Shown one piece after another: positions 35,156 through 47,626 of a stretch of DNA of 64,000 nucleotides (its first letter is position 1; the number at the start of each line of letters is the position of its first letter). The position numbers and the translations under genes are program-made. The notes under the pieces are model-generated. The model saw only the letters and a list, made by a program, of their open reading frames with translations. It was not told the origin of the DNA and ran no database searches. The stretch is from Metopolophium dirhodum. Taxonomy: Eukaryota; Arthropoda; Insecta; Hemiptera; Aphididae. The stretch is taken from assembly GCF_019925205.1 (NCBI RefSeq), contig NC_083560.1, positions 65,423,266 through 65,487,265 of the forward strand, in the 5' to 3' direction.

Positions 35156-37777
35156 CAACTGACTGTGGCGTTGCTGAACTACTCACCGCCAATCATTTGG
35201 GATATATACTAACTGTTAAACACCACCACTGTGACAATCTATCTGATCTCTTTGTCTCTTTGGTCACTTTACCATAGTTATAAATAGGTACTATGGTTGC
35301 ACGATAGTTTCTATCACTACCTACCTATCATTAAGCCCACTATATCGACTTAAATACGACACTGTGTGATGGTAACAAAAAATTGGTCACAGGGATCAGA
35401 CCATCCTTGCATTGGCGTGTTCACGACAGTGGGAAGTGAGAGTGTCATATACTTCAATTCGACTTATTTTTGTCATATTCAATATATGATAAAGCAATGA
35501 AATTAATACTGTTATAAAACGTGGTCCAAGAATATACACAAATTAATATCCCCCCCCCCTCTTCCAACCTAACCACATTTCTGTACAATATTTTTACCTG
35601 CTCACATCGCAACCTTCTTAATTCTTCTGATAGTTTTATGGTCGATACATCTATGGAATAATAAATTACAATCTACTTAATTTACATTACATTTTTAAAT
35701 TAATGAGTTGGCAATCCAAGAAATAATTTTTCTGCCAATTCATATGGTGAACCCATCATACATGTTGTGTTTTTTTACAGTAAAGATGAGTAGGTAAGTG
35801 TCAGCTTAAAATATAATAGAGAAAAATAAATTAAACAATTATTAATGGTAAGATATTTTATTTATTTGTTTTTTTTAATACTTACCATATTGATAATACT
35901 ATAAAATACACACTATTATTATTATAATAAATATATGTCAACCCATAATATTTATGTTTGTATTAATTAGATTAATCTTTTACTCGCCATATTATTATTT
36001 ATTACATGTTGGTTATTATTTATATTGTAATATTTACATATTATTGTAGTATTTTATACCTAGTAGTTGCCATTATTAAATGAGAATATAAATTTAGATT
36101 TAGATTTAAGTTTTGGGGTTAATCAAAAAAAAAAAACCTTTTCTTTTTTTTTAAAGAAAATTCCATATAAGTAATTTAATATATATTTTGTGTTGTGACG
36201 TCTGCTATTTGAAAAGCACCGAAATAGGTATTGACTTTGGTCACTTGACGAGAAGGAAAAGTGAATTAAAATAATCCATTTCTATGAGAATACCCGTGTC
36301 AATATATTTTCCAATTTTATTTCATTTATATTATTCAGCGTGATCTGTACATGACACATGTTTAGTCCCTAGTGACGTCCAGCAATTTCCGAAGTCCGTT
36401 ACATGCCAAAAGAAGTTCCAGTGGGAATTTCTTTGGATCGCACGCAGTCTTAACCTTTTGAGCAAATACTGCGAAGTAAGAAGTTTTATTGAAGCGATAA
36501 ACAAATCGTAAACTAATGTCTTGTGTATTTTTCAATGATCGGGGAATCACATTTGAAAATCATGTACAAATATTGATAAATGTTTACAGCCGTGTCAATT
36601 TTATAAATGAACGATCGTGTTGACAATATCATAATATGTGTAGTTACCTAAATCATACGCAACCACCATTATTAGTGGTAAACAAAATGATAAGCTACTG
36701 GAGTAAGCAGAGACATAACCTGTAAGTAATTAAAAGTCAAATAAATATTTAAGTGCATAGCACGTTGAAATGGTGTATTTATTTTTTAATACTTTAATAT
36801 ACGTTCGCGAGTTTTATAAGATTGAAGTATAGGATTACTCATATTTATTCACATTTATCAATATTATTATTCAGTTGATTAGATGATAATATGCAAAACA
36901 CACGAATTTTCATATAATGTAAGTTATTTTTTCAATAAGTATAATAAACACAAACTCCTTTTAAACTATAGATACACGAAACTAATTGAAAATTATTCGA
37001 ATCGTCTATAAAGAGTTGGGACCAAAATTAATTATTAATGTGGTAATTCACTAGTTCACAGTGTCCATTCGCTCCGAACATTGTTCGAGTTCCACACCAT
37101 TAAATACTCGACCACTCTATTTATAGATTCCGTTGATGAGCTATTATGAGAAAATTACAAAATTTAATCAACGGCAGGAATCCAGAGATTTGAGATGACT
37201 TCGACATTTACATTTCATTTAATGACCATCGGAAATTCAGATATGTCTTGATTAATTTATTCAGGTTATCCAACCAAAATTAATATTCAATGAAAAAGCA
37301 TTAAATGTTGTTGTTTAATGTGCATTAAATTAATATCAGCAGAATTTAAGTTTTAGATTTTAACAAATTAAATCACCTATCAATCATTTTTTTTGGCCTT
37401 TCATTAAAGTTGTGTTCTTTATTATGTAAATCATCTAGCTATTGGCACCTAATCTGTTCCATTACGACATACATTTTTGAACAATCAAATAAATAATATG
37501 ATAATATGATAAAAATATGATAACACAAACATTGATAATAAAACAGTATCAGTGTAAACGTATAATCAAAATAAAATATTTCTATAATAATATTTGCTGC
37601 TAATAAATATACACCAATGCCAATAACTGGATGCTTTGTACCCTATAACATGATATAAAACATTTTATTTAAATAAATATTATTATTTTTTTTTAATGAC
37701 AAATATATTATTCCTCTGCTAATCCTATACAGTACACACGTATTTTAACTTAGGTCTAATAACCACAACTGTGTTCA
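35156..37777. other. Noncoding stretch, nothing recognised
   Basis: AT-rich with a C-run at about 35551. The 62-residue minus-strand frame at 36362-36550 is not recognisable. Confidence 0.5.
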
Positions 37778-37977
37778 GTGACGTACATGAATTTCACGGA
37801 ACTGGTGTTTTGACTGAAAAGGCGATGCCCCAGAGGTGTACTAACTGTGTATTTGAGAGGGGGGCAAGGGAGAAAAACGCTTCGATTTTTTTCTAAAAAT
37901 TTTTTTTGTCAGTTAAAGTCACCATATTTATAAATTTAATCCCTGCTACCAGCATTTAGGTCTAAGTACGCCACTGG
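37778..37977. repeat. Possible hAT-like MITE without matching target duplication
   Basis: The left end cagtgacgtacatgaat and the complement of the right end, cagtggcgtacttagacc, are similar inverted termini of hAT type. The 8-bp flanks (actgtgtt and gtcttgac) do not match, so this may be two unrelated ends or a rearranged copy. A second candidate left end, cagaggtgtacta, lies at 37831. Confidence 0.35.
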
Positions 37978-38979
37978 TCTTGACGTCCATATAATCAATA
38001 TACTTTTTTATATATTTTAAAACCTCTTTCGTATAATACATTTGATTTTGGTATTTGTAAAGAAACAAATTATGTTAATTTTGGATTTTGGAGTTGGAAA
38101 GTTATTTGTATAAAATTGTGTGTATACGTTTTACTTCACTCGAAAAACTCTTTGAATCGAAGCTTTAATCCAAATCAATGACAGTTTTGTATACAGAATA
38201 ATAGAAATCAGCGTTTTCAAATTGCATAACACATTTTTCATAATGACTGGTCAGTAACGCAAGTTTTGTGACACTATAACTGAAAAATCTATTCCTAATA
38301 CATTTTTGAATTGTGAGAAATGGTTTTGAAACGATAATCTTTTTTCTTGGAAAAGAGCTTTTGACAGAAGTTGTACAAATGTATCATACAGGGCAGATTA
38401 TTATGTATACATTGGATGTAAATATTTTTAGCTTATCAAAATTAAAACGTTTTGATTTCTCTCTTTTTTGTTCATAACCCTTTCTTATCAGTGATGGTCT
38501 TTGTCCAATACCAAAGAATATCATGTTTATCTTATGAACTATTAGATAGTAGCTACAATATCATAGTTAATTGTTACTTATATTATGGACAGTAATTAAA
38601 TATTAAAGTAATATCGTATTAACTTTTAAAGTTTCCCTTTTACATGTCTGTACATACAAAAATGTAAATTATTTACATTATAGTCTCACCTATAACTTAT
38701 AAAACTGCAAATGTTGTGGATTAAAAATGAATTCGGTCTTTTAGTGTTTTAGACTAAATTTTGTCTCGTCGAACATTAAATTAAATTAGTTGTCCAATAT
38801 ATTAATTATATTTAAGATACAATTATTTTATATTGTGTTTATGCGATATTGTTTTGTAAGTAAAATATGTATAATATTTTAATGTAAGTAAAAAATGTAA
38901 ACATGCTCTAGACTCAAAACATTTTAGTCGAATCAATAGAACAATTATTAATAAAATGTATAGAAAAAAAAAGAAAGAA
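37978..38979. other. Noncoding stretch, nothing recognised
   Basis: AT-rich; no gene seen. Confidence 0.5.
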
Positions 38980-39090
38980 AGTTAAGTTGTATAATAAAGA
39001 TATCTTAAAAAAAATATAAAAGTTAAGTTGTATAATAAAGATATTATAGTAAAAATGTGAAAGTTAATTTGTATAACAAAAATATTATAA
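38980..39090 (+). repeat. Tandem repeat, 41-bp period, about 2.7 copies
   Basis: The unit start 'agttaagttgtataataaag' occurs at 38980 and 39021, and as a diverged form (agttaatttgtataacaaaa) at 39062, an exact 41-bp spacing both times. Noncoding. Confidence 0.8.
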
Positions 39091-39580
39091 TTATAATTGA
39101 GTATTATCTTTAAGAAAAATTATTGAATTTGTCTGTTTTGAACATTTTAATATATGTATTATTCGATGAATATCTTAAAGACATATTTAAAAATAAATAA
39201 AACGAAAAGATAATTTCGACAAGACAAAACGTTGAAATGGAGCCTTATATGTTATACATTGTTATAATAGTATGTACTCCATATCATATGTTCTTATTTA
39301 CGGTGAATATTAATGTTTATAAAAGAAATATTAATTATATATTGAAAAATGTGTGTATTTTGAATCGATTTGACTTTGCAATTAAATAGTTGTTCGATAC
39401 GATCCGCAGTAGTAGAAAGTCAATGTATTTTTAATATAGACATCTACAACTGCGGCCATACCAACAATATTATGGTGTTAATTTGTATGAATCGTTAATT
39501 TTATTTAGAAATTTGTAAAAAAAAATCGCGTACGACTACATGTCGCAATAAAGCTGTTTTGTACTGGACTGCATATACCG
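39091..39580. other. Noncoding stretch, nothing recognised
   Basis: AT-rich; no gene seen. Confidence 0.45.
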
Positions 39581-39895
39581 GTGTAGCCCACCCCCTCGCT
39601 TTTCCACCCCATCGTTTTTCCACCCACCCATTATCAGCGCACCCCTACTATAGTTCCACGTCGTGAACATTTGCTTGAAGCCGCACGCTACGGTGGTCGT
39701 CACTGACAACTAGTGAATCGATATACGAAGACGACGACGACAGTGGACAAAAATGGAATCTGATTCACATTATAGACGCAAAACTTGTATTTATTTGGTT
39801 TTCTCAATACTGTTCATAAAAATATTTTCTAGAACCATTAGGTATAATCTCCATCTTCGAATTAATTCCAATAACAAATATGAACACTGACAAAC
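39581..39895 (+). other. GC-richer island with a candidate first exon
   Basis: A C-rich/CpG-containing patch (39581-39745, including a short (gac)n run at 39730-39742) is followed by an ATG at 39752 in a favourable context (acaaaaatgg). The frame gives 'MESDSHYRRKTCIYLVFSIL' and about 25 more residues to a TGA at about 39889: a charged N-terminus then a hydrophobic segment, like a signal anchor. A donor-like ag|gtataa occurs near 39841. It could be a promoter plus first exon or a short ORF, but no homology is recognised. Confidence 0.25.
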
Positions 39896-41590
39896 TTTAG
39901 TATAATAATAATTCGTTTTCGTCAAGTGAACAAATGTGTATAGGAAAACCACTATAGGCTTAACTATTTTATTGAACAATTGTATACATTAAATAGGCAA
40001 GACTAATTAAATAATACTACACTGCAGCATATACACTGTATATGCTGCCTTACGTTGTGTCAACATTTGACACGGTATGATGGTGAAAAACGGATTACAG
40101 ATAGCCACTCGTTTATACGTATATATATTATAAAGGTAAAACTAAAGATTTAATGAAAGTAAATTACAATTTGGCGGACGTGATCATTGGTGAGTAAACA
40201 CAACTTTCCAAAAATATTTCCTAACAATTCATATACCTACATACTTGGACTTGTCTAACAACGTTAGACATTTGTTAATACAACTTTAAAAAGTCTTAAC
40301 TCTATCGAAATTCGTGGTGACAATACGTACGTGTCAAACATAACAATTTTGACGTAAGACTTATAAATCTCAACCAACAGCCAATTTTTACTGCTTTCTC
40401 GTAAATCTGGTGTAGTGTTATCAGTAATATTTCGTTCACACAGCTGAACATCAAAACTAAACTGGACGAACAGCATATAGAGGTACTTACCAACAGAAAA
40501 GTCTGGTCACTGTTTATGGTATACTGCAGTAAATCATAACCGAACGTTATTGTGGCAGGCGTGAACTGTATATTATTTTTAAATAAATTTCCAAAATTAA
40601 TGAGGTAAACAAATCATTTTGTATTTCAGATAATATGTTATATACGGGTACCTACTGCAAAATATGTTCACAATGATCTGTAATAGTTAAGAAACTATAT
40701 GTCCTTATCTGATGTGTGAGCGTGTAAAAAATATGGACCCGGTAATAAATTGCTACAATAGATAAACAACTAGGAAACTACGATAGGCTCTGGGCGCGAA
40801 AAAAATAGTCGTTCGTTTTACAATTATATATCTCTTATATAGTCGAATAATTTGTAAAGCATAACAACTGGAAAAAATTCACAAAGTATCCGGTCTTGCG
40901 GAACCGGCTTAAGATATCTATACACTATAATCTCTATAACTTCCATGAAGACAAAAATAACAAAAACAAGTCTCAACTTAACAATTTCTACTTATAAACA
41001 TTGTTGATCTTTGAATTTATTTACCCTGCTAAATCACAAAATATGTTCATATAAAAGATAGTTTGCGTCAAAAATAGCCAAATGTGTACTTAGTAACATA
41101 TTATTATGATGGGTTTGTAAATTTTTTTTAAATATATATGATATTGGTTTTAAATTAATATTACTTTAAAACAACTAACAAGTTACAGCAATGATTATCT
41201 ATTATGGTTTGTTATTGTAAAAGTACTTAATTACAATTTCCAAAAAGAATAATATAAAAATTAAAGAATATTGTGACAAAAAAATTGGGGTGTGTAGGTA
41301 ACCGTTCTGCTGCACAATATGTGTCGAGTATACTTTGTCATTAAACATATCATTATATGTGGGAAATTTTAATTCAATAATTTATTTATTTCATACGAAA
41401 AACTAGATTTTGAGTGAAGATCTATATTAATAACTCAACTAATTTTATGATATATTTAAATTGCTATTTAAGTAATTTATTTTACAATTAGTAGTAGGTA
41501 GGTTGAATTAAACTTTGCGAAAACATTTTATTTGAAAATATTGTTGTGTGTATAAAACATAATACCTACATACCTACGTTAAAGTTGCAG
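39896..41590. other. Noncoding stretch with one short perfect hairpin
   Basis: A perfect hairpin with 11-bp arms (gcagcatatac / gtatatgctgc) and a 3-base loop lies at 40024-40048. The overlapping minus-strand frames at 40264-40493 resemble nothing I know. Confidence 0.5.
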
Positions 41591-42199
41591 GTATCTAATT
41601 CCGTCCAAATTATTTGATCTTAAAATGTCTATAAAAAAACGATGCCTATTTTTAATATTTTTAAATAACAACTTATGACAAACCTAATATTACTTTGTAA
41701 TGGAACCTTGTATTTCATTTTAAAGTTTTTTCTCACAATCAAAATTTTTAATCGACATTTATATAAAAGAAACTAATATTATTTTCAAATTTAAATTGTC
41801 TATAAATTGCTCAAATAAGTCAAAATATTATGAAAATTGTATCGTGAAGTAAATGCTAATTTAAACATATTACGAACATTTTAAGTTTCTAGGTAAACCT
41901 TTTTGCACCATAAAAACAAAATCGATTTTATCCAATCTAGGTATTAGGTAATATAGTTAACCGTAAAAAATCCTGTTTTTCCTGAATTTTTTTTTGGTTT
42001 TTCCTTTTTTTAAATAAAAGAACTATGAATTTTTTACTGTTAACCTCTAACTAAATCTTATCTTCTACTAGAAACCACACAAAGTTGAAAATCTAAGTAT
42101 TTTTACTGTCCCAAAAATGTGATAACTGACAGAAAAAAAACATACACATTTCTTTGTAAAATCAATACCTGCATTAATTGTTGCTCCGCTCAGAGTCAA
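41591..42199 (-). repeat. GAGCGGAG dispersed repeat, minus-strand copy (5' end intact)
   Basis: The complement starts gactctgagcggagcaac at 42199, followed by 'gtattgattttacaaag', a T-run and an interior with 'ggtttctagtagaagataag', 'cataggttcttt'-like and 'aaaacaggattttttacgg' blocks. The lower boundary is approximate. It lies head to head with the plus-strand copy that follows. Confidence 0.6.
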
Positions 42200-42299
42200 A
42201 TAATCTAATAACATGCTCTAAAATAATAATTGGTAAATAGATTTGAATTTATCATTTATATGCTTCTATTATAAACTACTATAACTAAATTATAAAATC

Positions 42300-43475
42300 T
42301 TAGATTTAAAAAAAAAATTTCTAACTCAAAATAATTTGCATATTTTCGTGATTTTTACGTATTTTGTCAACATTTTAAATTTAAATGTTTATAAATAATA
42401 TTATGAATATTTATTTTTAAAAATTTTCAACTGCCTTTGTAACAATATATAAAACTTTTGAGCATTTTGACTCAACGAATAAAGTTTTATTTACATTTAC
42501 AGAAAAAAACCTAAAAATTGGATAATGAAAATGTTCGTAAAATGCTCAAAACAAGTAAAAGTGAAAATGTCATCGATGAAATAGTCAATCTAGCTTGTTA
42601 AAATTCTCAATAGTTTTCAAAATTGCAGGAAAAAACAAAATAAAAATGGAGAAAAAACGGGAATATTTACTCAAAATGGTTTTTGACGTAATCGATTTTG
42701 GTTTTTGGTGTAAATCTAAAACAAATGATCGTAGATACATGATATTTTCACTAAATGCTGACATTAGCATTTTCTATACATAATATTTTCAAAATGTTTT
42801 GAGCTGTTTTTTTTCATTAAATGTCAATAACATTTTATTTGTTGGGTTAAAAAGCGTGGAAATTTAATGCAAGGTACTCGTTATATTGTTACAATAGGAG
42901 TTTAATAATATGGAAAATACATACTACATAGGCACAATTTTTTAAGTAAAACTTTTTTCTTGAGGATGTAAAAAAATTTGTAACAAAAAATAAAACGATA
43001 TGTTGGTTTATTTATTTATTTTGCAAGTCACGGCGGCGATGACGTGCACGTTTATTTTTATTGTACTGATTTTTCTCACTCTCTCCCTAATTCACTTATT
43101 ATTTCACGGGCCCCAATACTTATGAAAAAAGTTTTACTTCCCCAGAGTGTAATGGTAGGCTCACACACTCTCGCTTTTTTTTATAAGCAATTAAAGTTTG
43201 GATTTTGACAAAATTTATCAAATGGTCCACTTTTATAACTAAGGAACAAACATTTAAAACAAGGTTCCACGTACCTAATTAAGTAAGTAAATTTATTTAT
43301 TTACAATAATATCATCAAATATACTACTAATGTCATAAGCTGACTGACCGTCTTTGCTCAGAATTGTTTTTTGTATACAATAATATTACATCATTGAAAT
43401 TTAACACCATCCATTATAGTGACCCATCACTATTGTAACCTACTGTACAGCAAAGCGACACCCACTTCTTTTTTA
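42300..43475 (+). repeat. GAGCGGAG dispersed repeat, plus-strand copy (5' truncated)
   Basis: Interior blocks ('cattttatttgttgggttaa' at 42831 and the 'aataatttgcatattttcgt' block near 42330) are followed by the 3' module: ttgctcagaattg at 43355, 'caccatccattatagtgacc' at 43405 and the tail 'gcgacacccacttc' at 43455. A foreign GC-richer piece (about 43015-43175) interrupts it. The 62-codon frame at 42595-42783 aligns with the open frame inside the copy at 32961. Confidence 0.6.
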
Positions 43476-44044
43476 TTTTGTTTTTTCCGTTTTTTTAGAA
43501 AATTACTGGGAAGTTTTGACAGTAGTTTGTATCACCACAGGCACCTAGTTAGTAGAAAAATCTAAAGAATTTTAAAATGTGATCTGTAAGTATATTTATT
43601 AATTCTAAATATCTGATTTTTAATAAACCAGTTATTAAATTTAAAATTGCGGTGCATCAGACTGAATTGGTATCATATTTTATGTTTTAGTATCCGTTTT
43701 TATGTAAGTAGATTACTGTAGGTTTAATCCCGAAATAGATTCACGACAATAAATTAAATAATTGACGTAATGTTACGAACCGATTGGCGAGTGAAAACCA
43801 TGTCAACCCACCAGGCTTCACGTTAAGATAAGAGCTCAATTATTTGGTTGCATACCGAACCGTCCGTACATAATGTACTTCGTGCTCATCCACCTAAACA
43901 CAAATTCAAATCACTGGCCGCAACTATGTTGAGATCTTATAGTCTATTACATCAGTATTCATCACTATAAGCCATTGTACGTAACGCTCCAAATATATAA
44001 TGAGATGGTTGTCAACTACGGTTTTAAATGTGATAAATGTGTAC
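43476..44044. other. Noncoding stretch, nothing recognised
   Basis: A somewhat GC-richer patch at 43770-43990 has no protein-like frame or known repeat. Confidence 0.4.
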
Positions 44045-44820
44045 GGAGTGATTCACCAAACATGCTCACCCCATTTTTTTACTTTAATAATAAATATTTT
44101 GTAAAATTATTATTTTTGGATTTTTTCAAAGTATACTAAAATACCATATTTTGAATAACTTAGATTTGTAAGCGTTCTAGGGCGATACATTTATTTTGTT
44201 CTTCAGACGAGTACCGCCCTTTTTTACTATGAATTATTTAGTAGTTTTTTTTTTTTTTGGAAATGTGTATATTGTATCTAAATTTAAATTCGAAGGAGTA
44301 GTTTTCGATTTATTAAACATTATGTAGAAAGGGTTTAATAATCGGTTTAAATATTTAATATAAAGGAGCATTAATAATATGAAAACTATTGTAGAAATTA
44401 ATACTAATACATTAATATTTTATTATTTGTAAATATTGTTCGATTTTAGTAAAAGTACTAGATTAAATATTATAAACCTACATATATTATTAACATTATT
44501 GTAGAACCACTATTCTTAGCATAAACATTTTAATAATTCAGAAACTACTCATTCACCTCATAAATTTCAAAATAATTATCTACTTAGGTACTTATTAATT
44601 TACTGTAAAAAAAAGAAGGTTCTCATTTGAAAAACAGAAGTTAAAAAACTGCCACTAGAAAGCAAAAAAAAAAAATCCGAGTATTTAAAAATATCACTTT
44701 TATTTGAGCATAATATTTTAAAATTCCAAAATTTAGAATTTTAATAAATGCTTATAGTTATTATATTATAAGGGAATATTTGCAGCATGTGGCCGCATTG
44801 AGCATGTTTGGTGAATCTTT
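44045..44820. repeat. MITE-like element with inverted 'gattcaccaaacatgctca' ends
   Basis: The 19-bp string gattcaccaaacatgctca at about 44050-44068 is exactly inverted at about 44799-44817. Between them is about 730 bp of AT-rich noncoding DNA. Related ends occur at 59386-59430 (minus) and about 60150 (plus), so this is a dispersed family. The target duplication was not resolved. Confidence 0.6.
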
Positions 44821-45086
44821 TTGTGAGATTGTGAATTATAGGCTAGTTACTTTACCGATTTGGACGAAAATTTCAAAGATTTTTATAAGAGATACCGAGA
44901 CAGTTAAAAAAGGTAGTCTGAATCACGTGGCTCTATTAAATTTAAAAAAAAATATATTTTTCTTGGTTACATTCCAACTATACAATGCTTACAATAATAA
45001 TAAGTGCCATACAATTATTCAGTTTAGTGGGTTGAAGTAAATCTATAGTGTTAAGCTAGTGTTTTATATAGTATAAGCATATCCTT

Positions 45087-45490
45087 CTAGATTCTGAGCG
45101 TTGCGATGAATGTATTGATTTTACAATGATGTGTGTTTTCTTTTATGTCTGAAGAGACTTTTTCCAATAGAAAAAAATATTCTGATCTGATCTTTAATTT
45201 TGATGGAGGTTTTGTTTATAAAGTTGGATCTAGATGGAACTTTTAGGATGAAAAAATTGAAAATTCCAAGTACTATTTAAAATAATCTAGAATAACCAAA
45301 AAAAAAAAAAAATACAAACATTTGTTAAAAATAGAACATTATTAATAATATAATCGCTTGATTTTGACTTTGATTTTGAAAAAGTCAGACGATCTTCGCT
45401 CAGAATCATTTTTCATCATTTTATACACTGATTAAATGTTATCATTAAATTAAAATTTGATACGTTACTACAACTGTACAGCAGTTCTTA
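45087..45490 (+). repeat. GAGCGGAG dispersed repeat, short plus-strand copy
   Basis: The copy starts gattctgagcgttgcgatg with 'gattttacaatgatgtgtg' and ends with a diverged 3' module (cttcgctcagaatcat at 45406, 'caactgtacagcag' near 45470). Length is about 0.4 kb, with the interior largely deleted. Confidence 0.65.
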
Positions 45491-46331
45491 AACATTAATA
45501 AGCATTAATTGTTTATAGGATTAGGATAAAAGCATATTATATTTAATATTTTGCTTTTAACTAAACTTTATATTATCATCAGTAAATAAAATATATAATG
45601 GTAATTTTAAAATCATTAGAAATTAAGCGGGAAGGGGTTAAATTATTGTGGCCCGCATATGAACCCCACGAGCCTCCACTGATTGTATTTACTATATTGT
45701 TATTCCTATTAGTATATTGTTTATTTTACTTTGTCCGTAATAATAAAATAAATAAAATGTAAAATATATGAGACTATACTGAAATTGTGGTGGACCAGTA
45801 GTCCAACGCATATGATTAATATAAATCAGATTATATATTTATCAGTTTTGATGTTTATCACATATAATATTCTGTTGCACCGTTTATTCCGTACAATATT
45901 AAATATGATAGAATTATGAATTGTATTATAATAGTATACTGCTATAATTATTATGATGACACAACATTTTTTACCGAAATAATATTTTAAATCGATATGT
46001 AGGTATTATCGTATCCCCTACGTACTGCAAAAAATTTTAAATAAATCATAATAAATAAAAAGAAAATTCAAAAATAAAAATAAAAATTTAATTTTAAATT
46101 GAAAATTATTTCCCCCTGTTCGTAATGACCACGCGCGTATATTTCCGTACGTCAAGTCGTCAACTTGCTGGAAACTTGCAACGTACGTGTATGATCACTG
46201 TATATTGTTTTAAATACGTCATAATTTATATATGTACATTGTACGTATATAGTATATTTTACATAGGTATATAAATACATACTGTGCTCATTTCTAGTAA
46301 CTATAACTTAAGCAAAAAAAAACTATAACTT
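45491..46331. other. Noncoding stretch, nothing recognised
   Basis: AT-rich with a short GC-richer part at 46125-46200; no gene seen. Confidence 0.45.
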
Positions 46332-46418
46332 AAAAAAAAAACTTCGCGTCGTCATTTTGTTTTATTACATTTAATGTAATAAAACAAAATAACGACGCGA
46401 AGTTTATTTTTTTTTTTA
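46332..46418. repeat. Near-perfect long palindrome with a 1-base centre
   Basis: The left arm (46332-46371) and right arm (46373-46418) pair around a single t at 46372. The core 'aaacttcgcgtcgt' plus 'attttgttttattacatt' matches its complement with one mismatch (c/t at about 46353). The outer parts are an A-run on the left and a T-run on the right. About 32 bp per arm are near-perfect before the homopolymers. The 106-residue minus-strand frame crossing it is an artefact. Confidence 0.85.
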
Positions 46419-47626
46419 AAGTAAACAATAATAGTAGAAGGTGTTTATTTTTCCTTTCAAGTATAAATATATAAGTTTTCTTTATTGTCGTCACCACGGA
46501 GTGAATACAGTTAGGTTCCAGTGCTCGTGCACAGATTACACATCCATAATAATAATACAAAGAAACGCGTAAAGGCACCATTACAATATAAAAATGTTTG
46601 AGCACAAAAGGGCAAACACGCGTCCCATTCCCTCTAATCTGCCCTCCCAAAAAAACGTACTGTGATCCAATTCAAAAGTCGAAATTGAAAACTACTACCA
46701 TCACTTCTGTAAGTAGGTAGGTAGAAAGGTACACACAACGTGGTCTTTGTGAACGTGAATTTGTATTCGGTACCCACACTAAAACAATTTTTTTGACGTC
46801 CACACGGCATATTTGAAGAACGGGAACTCTATTTCATGATTTTCTGTCTATAAAAATAATACAGTCACACAATTGAATAAAAAAAAAAATAACCATTATA
46901 ATATATTTTTCTGTTTGTTCAAACGTTCATGCGCCGAGTCGTCGCAAACGTCGAATTCGAAAGTAACGAATTTTTTAATAACAGCCAATTTAAATTCACA
47001 AATATTACGATTTTGCTATTTAAAATATACCAATAAGTCATTGTGCAAAAAAAAAATAATTTATAACGTAAAATCTATGGTTATGGTCTTATAGACACTG
47101 ATACGGTTATGGATCGATTTATTCTGAGCGTCACCCTTACGCAGTAATGCCATCTCTAAAACGTATATTTTCAGATAATAACTGTTGAAGATTTAAACAC
47201 GGTTATTGTAATATAATATATTGACATTTATTGATACATATAGTTGTACGATATTCTTAAATATTTTAATTCAGTCAAATCTTGAATACCTGCTCAAATT
47301 CCCATTACGGTTCCCGACACGGTTATGTAGAACATTTGCCTATACATAACGCCGCGTTAAAAATAAATAATATGACGACACGACACCACTAGCAAACTAT
47401 CGTCTTGCTCAAATATAAATTCTGTTGATATATTGACTACCTAGGTACTTGCAATGTTGATCAATTATTTAATTTGTCGTTCTGTACATCAAAATTAACT
47501 GTTGTCCCACAACGGTAATAATAGAAAATATTGTGCCAAATACCATGAAAACAAATTTAACATGCCTATTCAAATTTCTTGTCTCTGAAAAAATAGTTTC
47601 CTTTTTGAAGTGAAAACTCAGATTGA
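46419..47626. other. Noncoding stretch, nothing recognised
   Basis: No protein-like frame. The 73-residue frame at 46873-47094 is low complexity. Confidence 0.45.

Noticed and set aside
37778..37977. Single clean hAT MITE
   Set aside because: Termini are similar but flanking 8-mers differ; kept at low confidence only.
38980..39090. Possible CRISPR-like array
   Set aside because: A simple head-to-tail tandem repeat with no unique spacers, in a eukaryotic context.
44780..45040. 86-residue frame
   Set aside because: It starts inside the inverted end of a MITE and runs through low-complexity sequence.
46330..46650. 106-residue minus-strand frame
   Set aside because: Its C-terminal third is the palindrome and A/T runs; no protein-like composition.
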